From contig SLGS01000187.1 in NCBI GenBank assembly GCA_007136565.1, forward strand, positions 1 through 10,964: a stretch of 10,964 nucleotides of DNA, written 5' to 3'. The position numbers and the translations under genes were made by a program. Positions 1 through 5,733 of this stretch are shown in pieces. The notes beneath the pieces were generated by a model. It was given only the letters and a program-made list of their open reading frames with translations, was not told where the DNA came from and did no database searches. The first letter of the stretch is position 1. Each line of letters starts with the position of its first letter. The stretch is from Clostridia bacterium. Its GTDB lineage: Bacteria > Bacillota > Sulfobacillia > SLMV01.

Positions 1-745
1 CTCCGACGGGGTCGACGTTGGGATCGGAGGATCGAACGGCGACCTTCGATCGGGCCCCGGCCTCGCGAACGATATCGATGATCTCCACGTCACCCTCGTG
101 GACTTCGGGAACCTCCAGCTCCATCAATCTCTTGATCAACTGGGGATGCGAACGCGAGAGCACTATCTGCGGCCCCTTGGTCGTCTTGCTCACCTCGGCG
201 ATGTACAGCTTGATCCTATCGCCTTCGCGTACCCGTTCCCCGGGAATCTGCTCCGAGGGTTCCAACATGGCCTCGGTGGTCCCCAGGTCCACGAACACGC
301 TGCCGTGGTGCACCCGCTGGACCAGGCCGGTTATCATGTCGCCTTCCTTCTCGATGAAACTATCATAAATCCTATCGCGCTCGGCCTCGCGGACCCTCTG
401 GGTGATCACCTGCTTGGCGGTTTGAGCCGCGATCCTGGCGAAGCGCTCGGGAGCCACTTCGTACTCGACCCGGTCGCCGATCTCGTAGGACGAGTCCACC
501 TCGCGAGCCTCCTCGAGGGATATCTCGGTGTCGGGATCCTCGACCTCCTCGACCACTTCTTTGAAGGAACTGATCTTGATGCCGCCCGAGTCGCGGTCGA
601 GGCGCACCTCCACGTCCTGGTTTGCCCCGTAGTTGCGGCGATAGGCAGACTTAACGGCCGACTCGATGGCCTCGAGGAGCGTATCCCTATCCACCCCGTA
701 TTGCTTGTTCAGTTCGTCCAGAGCACTCATAAATTCGAAACTCAT
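1..745 (-). CDS. nusA: Transcription termination/antitermination factor NusA (partial; N-terminal 248 residues)
   Basis: NusA binds RNA polymerase and nascent RNA and modulates pausing, termination and antitermination. The visible part holds the polymerase-binding N-terminal domain (about residues 1-130, beginning MSFEFMSALDELNKQYGV), the S1 domain (about 135-200, with GDMITGLVQRVHHGSVFVDL) and the start of KH1; the window ends inside the conserved DPNVDPVG motif. From memory it aligns well along its length with Bacillus subtilis NusA, including RIAAQTAKQVITQRVREAER and SKTTKGPQIVLSR. The start at 745 is preferred over the in-frame ATG at 730 because a GGGAGGGG Shine-Dalgarno sits 6 nt upstream and the alignment with B. 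subtilis NusA begins there. It follows rimP by 73 nt, the usual rimP-nusA-infB order. The C-terminal part (rest of KH1, KH2) lies outside the window. Confidence 0.97.
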   Translation of the reverse strand, partial: MSFEFMSALDELNKQYGVDRDTLLEAIESAVKSAYRRNYGANQDVEVRLDRDSGGIKISSFKEVVEEVEDPDTEISLEEAREVDSSYEIGDRVEYEVAPERFARIAAQTAKQVITQRVREAERDRIYDSFIEKEGDMITGLVQRVHHGSVFVDLGTTEAMLEPSEQIPGERVREGDRIKLYIAEVSKTTKGPQIVLSRSHPQLIKRLMELEVPEVHEGDVEIIDIVREAGARSKVAVRSSDPNVDPVG

Positions 746-818
746 CCTGTGCCCCTCCCCACGCCGGCCCCAGGACGGGACCGGGACGCGTAATGGCTGC
801 AAATCCTGACGAATACTC

Positions 819-1292
819 TCATCCTTCGAAGACCAGTTTCGTCCTCGATACCTTCTCGCGCGGTATGCGCCGGGTATCCCCATCTACGTCCAAGAGCAAG
901 TCTTCGCCGTCGATGCCGCGAAGGATGCCCATAAACTCCTTATCGCCGTCTATCGGCGCGTAGGTCCGAACCTGCACCTTCCGACCGGTAAAGGCCTCGA
1001 ATTCCCGCGGCTTTTTCAACACCCGCTCCAGCCCCGGCGACGAAATCTCCAGGTAGAAACCCTCCGGCAAGAAATCCTCTTCGAAGTCCAAGCGGGCGCC
1101 CAGGAGATTGTTGAATTCCTGGCAGTCTCCCACCGTGGGACCACGCCCATCGGGTTCGAACAGTGTCACCTGTATCCGCGGCATATCCTTTTTCCCGATT
1201 ATCTCTATGTCGAGGACTTCAAAACCCTCCGCCGCTGCGATGGGCTCAGCCATCTCGTAAAGCATCTGCAGCAATTGTCCTTTGCTCTTCAC
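819..1292 (-). CDS. rimP: Ribosome maturation factor RimP
   Basis: RimP assists maturation of the 30S subunit. The protein is 157 residues from the chosen start, normal for the family. It shows the N-terminal domain with EPIAAAEGFEVLDIEI, the hallmark ISSPGLERVLKKPREFEAFTGRKV, and a C-terminal Sm-like domain (GILRGIDGEDLLLDVDGDTRRIP, ending VSRTKLVFEG). Start choice: an ATG at 1298 is in frame, but its only strong Shine-Dalgarno (GGAGG, 1304-1300) would be 1 nt away. The GTG two codons later (1292-1290) lies 7 nt from that site, so GTG is preferred; the difference is two residues. It is the first gene of a rimP-nusA transcript with its own promoter and a long leader. Confidence 0.95.
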   Translation of the reverse strand: MKSKGQLLQMLYEMAEPIAAAEGFEVLDIEIIGKKDMPRIQVTLFEPDGRGPTVGDCQEFNNLLGARLDFEEDFLPEGFYLEISSPGLERVLKKPREFEAFTGRKVQVRTYAPIDGDKEFMGILRGIDGEDLLLDVDGDTRRIPREKVSRTKLVFEG

Positions 1293-1298
1293 GGCCAT

Positions 1299-1424
1299 CC
1301 CTCCCCGTGGGCGGCGGTCTTACCCGACGCGCCCCGTTAACACGGAAAAGAGTGGGTGGGCACCCACTCTCGCGGCGACAATCCCAGGATTTCGCACAAC
1401 GATACCGACTACAACACTGAAAAG
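1299..1424 (-). promoter_or_regulatory. rimP-nusA 5' leader (about 120 nt)
   Basis: From the predicted transcription start (about 1418) to rimP there is no ORF of note, but there is a terminator-like hairpin (listed separately) and a small ATCC-TG-GGAT repeat at about 1381-1390. Attenuated leaders before rimP have been proposed in other bacteria, and NusA autoregulates this operon in E. coli. That such control operates here is inference. Confidence 0.5.
1345..1370 (-). terminator. Terminator-like hairpin in the rimP leader (candidate attenuator)
   Basis: AGAGTGGGTG (1349-1358) and CACCCACTCT (1361-1370) are perfect inverted repeats separated by GG. Allowing a realistic loop, at least 8 GC-rich base pairs form. 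Read on the minus strand the stem ends in CTCTTTTCC, so a short U-run follows immediately, as in an intrinsic terminator. It sits about 50 nt downstream of the predicted start and about 50 nt before rimP, so it would attenuate rimP-nusA rather than end an upstream gene. Confidence 0.55.
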
Positions 1425-1453
1425 AGTATAGCATAGCGATTGGGCCCTTACAA
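1425..1453 (-). promoter_or_regulatory. Sigma-70-type promoter for rimP-nusA
   Basis: On the minus strand, TTGTAA (-35, 1453-1448) is followed by a 17-nt spacer and TATACT (-10, 1430-1425). The boxes match consensus at 4/6 and 5/6 positions with optimal spacing. The region is locally AT-rich within GC-rich surroundings and lies in the 286-nt gap between nfo and rimP. The predicted start is near 1418. Confidence 0.7.
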
Positions 1454-1465
1454 CTGACGCCGCCC

Positions 1466-1514
1466 GCCTCGCCCGAGGCCCCGGCGCCCGCCCGGAGGTG
1501 TCCGGGAAACCGGA
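1466..1514. repeat. Cluster of short GC-rich inverted repeats downstream of nfo
   Basis: Three perfect small stems lie side by side: GCCTCG/CGAGGC (1466-1471/1474-1479), CCCGGA/TCCGGG with a GGTG loop (1491-1506), and TCCGG/CCGGA with a 4-nt loop (1501-1514, sharing bases with the second). They sit between the nfo stop codon and the rimP promoter. None is followed by a U-run on the minus strand, so they are only possible 3'-end structures for nfo. Nothing else is recognised between 1454 and 1578. Confidence 0.3.
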
Positions 1515-1578
1515 ATCCGACCCGAAGCCCGGGGAGGCCGGCGCTTCGATACCCGACCTCGCGGATCGCTTGCTCTAT

Positions 1579-2433
1579 CTACCCCGGTTCCCCCCAGGAT
1601 CGGACCAGGGCCGCCTCGTCGGCGTAGTCCTCCTCGGAGTCCACCGGGACCTCCAAGATGAAGGGCAGATCCCTCAAGATCGGATGATTGATTATCCCGC
1701 GAAGACCCCGCTCTCCTATCTTTCCGCGACCCATTCTGGCATGGCGGTCGCGAAGGCTCCCCGACGGGAGGGCGGAATCGTTGAGGTGCACGACCTTGAG
1801 GCGCACCAGGCCCAAGAGATCGTCTATTTCCCCCAGGTAAGAGTCGAGTCCACGGGGCCGATCCAGGGGGTACCCCCGAGCAAAACTATGGCAGGTGTCG
1901 ATGCAAAGGCCGAGTCGGTCGGGCCAACCCATCGCATCGAACACCGTGGCCAACTCCCCGGGGGTACTCCCGAACTCGTTGCCCGCACCGGACATCATTT
2001 CCAATAGCAGCATCGGGTACTCCCGATTCCCTTCCGCCGCGGACAATACTTCGGACAAGCCCTCCACGACGAGTTCCGCAGCCCGGTCCATCCCCCGGCC
2101 GCCGTGGCTGCCCGGGTGCACCACCAGGTAGGGGACGTCGAGAAACCGGCAACGCTCCATGTCCTCCACCAGGGTGCTGCGGGCGAACTCGCGAACCCGC
2201 GACTCTGTGGAGGCCAGGTTGACGGTGTAGGGCGCGTGCATCACCACTACCCCCGGTCCATGGGCGCTCCGGACCTCCCGATAACGTGTCGCCTCCGGTT
2301 CGGCCACTCGACGCTGTCGACCACCCCGGGGATTCCGGGTGAAATGCTGCACACAGTCGAGCCCCAAGGCCACGGCGTTCTCGGCCGCGCGCACGAAATT
2401 GCCGGCCGAGGAGAGATGCGCTCCGACGAGCAA
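1579..2433 (-). CDS. nfo: Endonuclease IV (AP endonuclease, Nfo family)
   Basis: This zinc enzyme cleaves the backbone 5' of abasic sites in base-excision repair. The protein is 284 residues, like E. coli Nfo (about 285), and is a single TIM-barrel domain. All nine metal ligands are visible: H66 (HAPYTVNLAS), H106 (HPGSHGG), E145 (LLLEMMSGAG), D179 and H182 (CIDTCHSFARGY), H216 (KVVHLNDS), D229 and H231 (DRHARMGRG) and E261 (FILEVP). The start is TTG at 2433-2431, with an AAGGGGG purine run 9 nt upstream; no better in-frame start exists. It diverges from the M20 gene across 113 nt and probably forms its own unit, since the next gene has a separate promoter. I found no convincing promoter in the divergent gap. 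Confidence 0.96.
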   Translation of the reverse strand: MLVGAHLSSAGNFVRAAENAVALGLDCVQHFTRNPRGGRQRRVAEPEATRYREVRSAHGPGVVVMHAPYTVNLASTESRVREFARSTLVEDMERCRFLDVPYLVVHPGSHGGRGMDRAAELVVEGLSEVLSAAEGNREYPMLLLEMMSGAGNEFGSTPGELATVFDAMGWPDRLGLCIDTCHSFARGYPLDRPRGLDSYLGEIDDLLGLVRLKVVHLNDSALPSGSLRDRHARMGRGKIGERGLRGIINHPILRDLPFILEVPVDSEEDYADEAALVRSWGEPG

Positions 2434-2546
2434 GGATAATCGCCCCCTTCGTGGTAAAGATATCCTCTATGAGCCAGCGGCGAAAGCGTCGCCCGCCGAA
2501 GGTATGGCGACGGAGAAGCCGAAAACCGAATCCAGGAGGTGCACCC
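2434..2546. other. Divergent intergenic region between nfo and the M20 gene
   Basis: These 113 nt must hold the expression signals for both divergent units. I see purine-rich ribosome binding sites at each end, but no promoter with two good boxes on either strand. An in-frame Arg-rich extension of the M20 ORF runs through it (from GTG 2451 or ATG 2469) but has no ribosome binding site. Confidence 0.4.
2534..2539 (+). promoter_or_regulatory. Shine-Dalgarno that fixes the M20 gene start at GTG 2547
   Basis: A perfect AGGAGG lies 7 nt before GTG 2547. The upstream in-frame starts at 2451 (GTG) and 2469 (ATG) have no comparable site. This removes a 32-residue Arg-rich extension from the longest ORF. 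Confidence 0.8.
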
Positions 2547-3845
2547 GTGGAAGTCACCGATTCGGACGTGGCGCGATACAGGGTACTGGCCCGGGACCTG
2601 TTGACCCCTTACCGCCGGCTATTACATAGGCTGGTCTCGGCCGGCGGAGTGCGGGGCGACGACGATTCGATCCGCCACTGCGCACAGGTCCTGGCGGACT
2701 CGATGAGGAATGTGGGCATCGAGACCACCATCCTTCCCTCCGGGGGGGCTCCGGTGGTACTCGGGCGCTATTCCCCCGCCCCCGCGGACCAGGATCGCCC
2801 CACGTTGTTGATCTACGGACATTACGACGTCGAACCCGCCGATCCGCGGGAGTGGGACCATCCTCCCTTTGAGGTCACCCTGGAATCGGGCCGCTTCTAC
2901 GGCAGGGGGACCGCCGACGACAAAGGGCCCATCGCCTGCCACCTCATGGCCCTCCATCTCCTCCGATCCGCCGGCGAAGAGCCATCGGCAAACCTCCTCT
3001 TCTTATTCGAAGGAGGCGGGGAATCGGGGAGCCCCGGCCTGGCGGAATTCGCCAGTTCGCACCTGGAACTGCTGGATGCGCGGGCGGCTTACAGTTCCGA
3101 CGGACCCATCCGGGGCGACGCTCCCAACATCTACCTCGGTGCCAGGGGGCTTTTGAGCCTGGAGATCGCCATCGGTGCGTCCGGGGATGATCTGCACGCC
3201 GCGGACCACTCGGGACTCGTCCAAAATCCCGCGCTGGAGATATCGCGCCTGGTAGCCGGACTGGTTGGAGACCGGGGAGAATGCCTCATTCCCGGGTTCT
3301 ACAGGAACGTCCGCGAACAGGACCCACCCGCGGGGTGCGGGCAACCGGGGATACTCCTGCGCCCGTCGTGCAACGTCTCCATGGTATCCGCTGGAGAACC
3401 GGGAACCGGGGGCAGTTCCGTCGTACCCGGTTCGGCTAGAGCCCGCATCGATTTCCGACTGGTACCCGACCAGGACCCGGTTCGAATCCTGGGCCTGGTG
3501 GACGGTCACCTCGGGTCCCTGGAGCCCGAGGCCCGATATCGCGTACTCGCTTCGGTGCCCCCCTCTCGCACGGATCCGGATCGACCGGAGGTCGCGAAAC
3601 TAGAGCGGATATTGAAGGTGGTCTCGGGGCGAGACCCCTACATTTACCCGTTAATGACTGGATCGGCGCCGGACTTCATCTTCACGCGAATCCTCGGGAT
3701 ACCTTCGCTTTGGGTTCCCTACGCGGACCGCGACCGCCGGAGCCACTCGCCCGAGGAGAGCCTGCGCGTGGGCGCGGCATTTTCGGGTACACTTATATCG
3801 GCCACCGTATTCCGGGGCCTCCTCGCAGCGGAAACGCCCAGTTAG
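2547..3845 (+). CDS. M20-family metallopeptidase homologue (dipeptidase-like) lacking the catalytic Glu
   Basis: Members hydrolyse dipeptides or N-acyl amino acids with a two-zinc centre. The 432-residue protein has the M20 architecture: a catalytic domain split around a dimerisation/lid domain (about 195-315). Five zinc ligands are recognisable: H92 (GHYDVEP), D124 (GRGTADDKG), E159 (EGGGESGS), D185 (SSDGP) and H400 (RRSHSPEE). H217 (DDLHAADHSG) matches the His donated across the dimer. The family motif normally reads EGxEExGS, where the first E of the pair is the general base. Here that position, residue 158, is Gly (GGG codon at 3018-3020). The protein may therefore be catalytically impaired, or may use another base. 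No signal peptide is seen. It is followed after 26 nt by a dehydrogenase gene, probably in the same transcript. The substrate is unknown. Confidence 0.88.
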   Translation: MEVTDSDVARYRVLARDLLTPYRRLLHRLVSAGGVRGDDDSIRHCAQVLADSMRNVGIETTILPSGGAPVVLGRYSPAPADQDRPTLLIYGHYDVEPADPREWDHPPFEVTLESGRFYGRGTADDKGPIACHLMALHLLRSAGEEPSANLLFLFEGGGESGSPGLAEFASSHLELLDARAAYSSDGPIRGDAPNIYLGARGLLSLEIAIGASGDDLHAADHSGLVQNPALEISRLVAGLVGDRGECLIPGFYRNVREQDPPAGCGQPGILLRPSCNVSMVSAGEPGTGGSSVVPGSARARIDFRLVPDQDPVRILGLVDGHLGSLEPEARYRVLASVPPSRTDPDRPEVAKLERILKVVSGRDPYIYPLMTGSAPDFIFTRILGIPSLWVPYADRDRRSHSPEESLRVGAAFSGTLISATVFRGLLAAETPS

Positions 3846-3871
3846 GGTCCAAATTAGGAGAGGAAGTTCAT

Positions 3872-4813
3872 ATGACCAAGAAAATCGTCGTCACCGATCC
3901 CAGGCAAAAGGAGTTGATCTCCCAACTCCGAGAACGAGCCCCGGGCGTCACTTTCGTCCCCGTGGAGGAGGAATCCCTTCCCGAGGAGATAGTGGACGCG
4001 GAGGTGTTGCTCGGTAGGATATCGGGGGAAACCCTGGCGCGGGCCGATAATCTCCGCTGGGTCCACGTGAATTCCGCCGGCGTCGATTACCTTCCGCTGG
4101 ATCAACTGCGGGAAAAGGGAGTCATGCTCACCAACGGCAGAGGTATACACGCGGATACCATCGGGGATCACGTCATGGCCTTCGCCCTGGCCCACAGCAG
4201 GGAAATCCTCGTCTTCCACGACCGAAAGATTCGCGGAGTGTGGGACCGCGAGTGCTCGGTGCGGGAGCTTCGCGGTCTCACCATGGGTATCGTCGGCACA
4301 GGAGGCATCGGGGCCGGGGTGGCCAAACGCGCTCGCAGCTTCGGTATGAAGATATTGGGAGTCAACCGATCGGGGCAACCGGTAGAGGGTTTCGACCGTG
4401 TCACTTCCTTTGAACACCTGGATCGAGTAATCGAGGCAGCGGATTACCTGGTCCTCGCCTGTCCCCTAACGGGGGAAACCCGGGGGTTGATCGGTCCCGA
4501 GCGCCTGCGGCTCCTGGGTCCGGGGGGCTTTTTGATCAACATCGCCCGCGGCGAGGTCGTGGACGAAGCCGCCCTGGCGGATGCCCTTACCCGGGGAGAT
4601 ATCGCCGGAGCCGGGCTCGACGTCTTCGAGGAAGAACCGCTTCCCGAGGACTCTACCCTTTGGAAGATCGATAGCGTGATGATAACTCCGCACGTCGCCG
4701 GAAGACAAAGCGGCGCGGCCCAAATCGGGGCGGATCGATTCCTGCGCAATCTCGAATCCTACCTTGAGGGCCGCGGAATGGACTGGCTCGTGGATTACGA
4801 TAAGGGATACTGA
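3872..4813 (+). CDS. D-2-hydroxyacid dehydrogenase family protein (NAD(P)-dependent)
   Basis: The family interconverts 2-oxoacids and D-2-hydroxyacids. The protein is 313 residues, typical of the short members. The N-terminal substrate domain includes NLRWVHVNSAGVDYLP. The Rossmann domain begins with GIVGTGGIGAGVAKRAR (139-155). The catalytic triad is R226 (NIARGEVVDEAAL), E255 (LDVFEEEPLP) and H274 (ITPHVAG). After the second Rossmann strand the sequence is GVNRSG (163-168). NAD-specific enzymes usually have Asp there, so the N-R-S sequence leans toward NADP(H); this is inference. The start is ATG 3872, preceded by AGGAGAGGAAG; earlier in-frame starts fall inside the M20 gene. The substrate cannot be told from sequence; related proteins are often annotated as glyoxylate/hydroxypyruvate reductase or phosphoglycerate dehydrogenase-like. 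Confidence 0.93.
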   Translation: MTKKIVVTDPRQKELISQLRERAPGVTFVPVEEESLPEEIVDAEVLLGRISGETLARADNLRWVHVNSAGVDYLPLDQLREKGVMLTNGRGIHADTIGDHVMAFALAHSREILVFHDRKIRGVWDRECSVRELRGLTMGIVGTGGIGAGVAKRARSFGMKILGVNRSGQPVEGFDRVTSFEHLDRVIEAADYLVLACPLTGETRGLIGPERLRLLGPGGFLINIARGEVVDEAALADALTRGDIAGAGLDVFEEEPLPEDSTLWKIDSVMITPHVAGRQSGAAQIGADRFLRNLESYLEGRGMDWLVDYDKGY

Positions 4814-4820
4814 GGAATAC

Positions 4821-4841
4821 CCCGTGCGACGAGCGCACGGG
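4821..4841. terminator. Hairpin 1 at the convergent junction
   Basis: CCCGTGCG (4821-4828) and CGCACGGG (4834-4841) form a perfect 8-bp stem with a 5-nt loop, starting 7 nt after the dehydrogenase stop codon. There is no U-run on either strand (AAGTCC follows on plus, GTATTCC on minus). It is a plausible bidirectional 3'-end structure, not a textbook intrinsic terminator. Confidence 0.5.
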
Positions 4842-4844
4842 AAG

Positions 4845-4871
4845 TCCGGCGAGGACTCACTCCTCGCCGGA
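4845..4871. terminator. Hairpin 2 at the convergent junction, with the ylbF-like stop codon in its loop
   Basis: TCCGGCGAGGA (4845-4855) and TCCTCGCCGGA (4861-4871) form a perfect 11-bp stem with a 5-nt loop. On the minus strand the loop reads GTGAG and contains the TGA stop codon (4859-4857) of the ylbF-like gene; its last sense codons form one arm. No U-run follows. It is probably a shared 3'-end element for the two convergent operons. Confidence 0.5.
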
Positions 4872-5219
4872 TGGTCCCCCGCCCTCGAGGTCCAAGGATA
4901 CGGAGTCCGCCAAGATCCCCTGTACATCGGTGATCAATTGGACGAGCCTGACCTCGGCGTCGAGGAACTCCCGCACTTCCGGCCTAAACTCCAGGGATTC
5001 CCGGAGCTTGGCCAGGTTCTCCCGGTCTTCATCACCCAGTTCCTCTCCCCCCAGCTGGCGGGCGTGGTATTCCATCTGCTTTTGGCGAAAGTCGGTTACC
5101 ATCTCGACGGCCTTCTCGTCGGCCATCACCTTCTCGCGCGCGGCCAGGTAACGCCGGTTTTCTTCGGATTCGCGGATGGCCTTGGCCAACCGGTGCGCTG
5201 AGTCATAAACGTTCTGCAA
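4857..5219 (-). CDS. YlbF/YheA-family (UPF0342-like) protein
   Basis: The protein is 120 residues, almost entirely helical in character and highly charged, with no membrane segment. It begins MQNVYDSAHRLAKAIRESEE and contains DFRQKQMEYHARQLGGEELGDED (about 43-65) and DAEVRLVQLITDVQGIL, which fit the Com_YlbF family and resemble Bacillus YheA more than YlbF itself. YlbF and its paralogue YmcA act with YaaT on RNase Y-dependent mRNA processing in B. subtilis; whether this copy does is unknown. The start is TTG at 5219-5217, with GGAGG 8 nt upstream. An ATG 4 nt earlier is in another frame and gives only six codons. It is the last gene of the minus-strand operon, 50 nt after the thioesterase. 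The C-terminal tail GGGPSGEE is coded inside hairpin 2. Confidence 0.85.
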   Translation of the reverse strand: MQNVYDSAHRLAKAIRESEENRRYLAAREKVMADEKAVEMVTDFRQKQMEYHARQLGGEELGDEDRENLAKLRESLEFRPEVREFLDAEVRLVQLITDVQGILADSVSLDLEGGGPSGEE

Positions 5220-5223
5220 GCAT
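5203..5223 (-). other. Minimal ORF (6 codons plus stop) overlapping the ylbF-like start
   Basis: The same GGAGG (5232-5228) that serves the TTG start lies 4 nt before an ATG (5223-5221), which opens a different frame encoding MLAERL then TGA (5205-5203). It overlaps the real gene's first five codons. It may be chance, or may compete with TTG initiation. Confidence 0.25.
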
Positions 5224-5269
5224 TACACCTCCAGTAAATATCGTCGCCGGTTCATCGCGATCCTCGAGT

Positions 5270-5668
5270 CTATTCTACGGGCGGCGAGAGATAGGCTCCC
5301 TCGGCCTCCGCCAGGGGTGCACCGCCTCCCTCTTCGTTTCTACAGATGGTGGCGGAAGTTCGATGCAGCCGACCCCGGTGGCTGTCCACCCGGGCGGTCA
5401 CGAGCAAGTCGGTTTCCACGGGTACGGGGGCGTGGTACCTGACCTTCATCTCCGCCGTCATGGTGGCCACACCCCTGGTCCGATAGATCGCCCACCACAT
5501 CGCGTCGTCCAGTATGGCCCCTACCGTGCCGCCGTGGGTTACGCCGTCGAACCCCTGGAAAGCCGGGGGGACGGCGAACTCGCATCGGACCCCGTCCTCG
5601 GCGTTGGCGAATCTCATTTTCAACCCGATGGGATTATCCTGCCCGCATATGATGCAACCGTTGGACAT
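5270..5668 (-). CDS. PaaI-type hotdog-fold thioesterase family protein
   Basis: The family usually hydrolyses acyl-CoA thioesters. From ATG 5668 the protein is 132 residues, a single hotdog domain. It starts with a C-x-x-C segment (C5, C8) in CIICGQDNPIGLKMRF, typical of this subgroup. The active-site region QGFDGVTHGGTVGAILDDA (about 38-56) has the HGG motif and two Asp (54, 55). Start choice is open. ATG 5668 has GGGGAG 5 nt upstream and sits just before the conserved domain. An in-frame ATG at 5737 would add 23 hydrophilic residues and overlap the mtaD stop codon as ATGA, a classic coupling arrangement, but its ribosome site is weaker and the added codons have mixed third bases. The substrate is unknown. 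Confidence 0.88.
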   Translation of the reverse strand: MSNGCIICGQDNPIGLKMRFANAEDGVRCEFAVPPAFQGFDGVTHGGTVGAILDDAMWWAIYRTRGVATMTAEMKVRYHAPVPVETDLLVTARVDSHRGRLHRTSATICRNEEGGGAPLAEAEGAYLSPPVE

Positions 5669-5733
5669 GATTTCTCCCCGATCGTCTACAAGCCGTGGAC
5701 GTTCTCCATCGGTTCGGGTACCCTCGGATCCAC

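Noticed and set aside
98..793. 231-codon plus-strand ORF opposite nusA
   Set aside because: It is antisense to clearly conserved NusA sequence, has low-complexity Leu/Asp/His composition and no family resemblance; long shadow ORFs are expected at this GC content.
2451..2546. Arg-rich 32-residue extension of the M20 protein (from GTG 2451 or ATG 2469)
   Set aside because: It has no ribosome binding site, while AGGAGG sits 7 nt before GTG 2547, just ahead of the family-like sequence.
1886..2557. 223-codon minus-strand ORF overlapping nfo in another frame
   Set aside because: It overlaps nfo, which has all nine metal ligands, and is Arg/Gly-rich with no recognisable motif.
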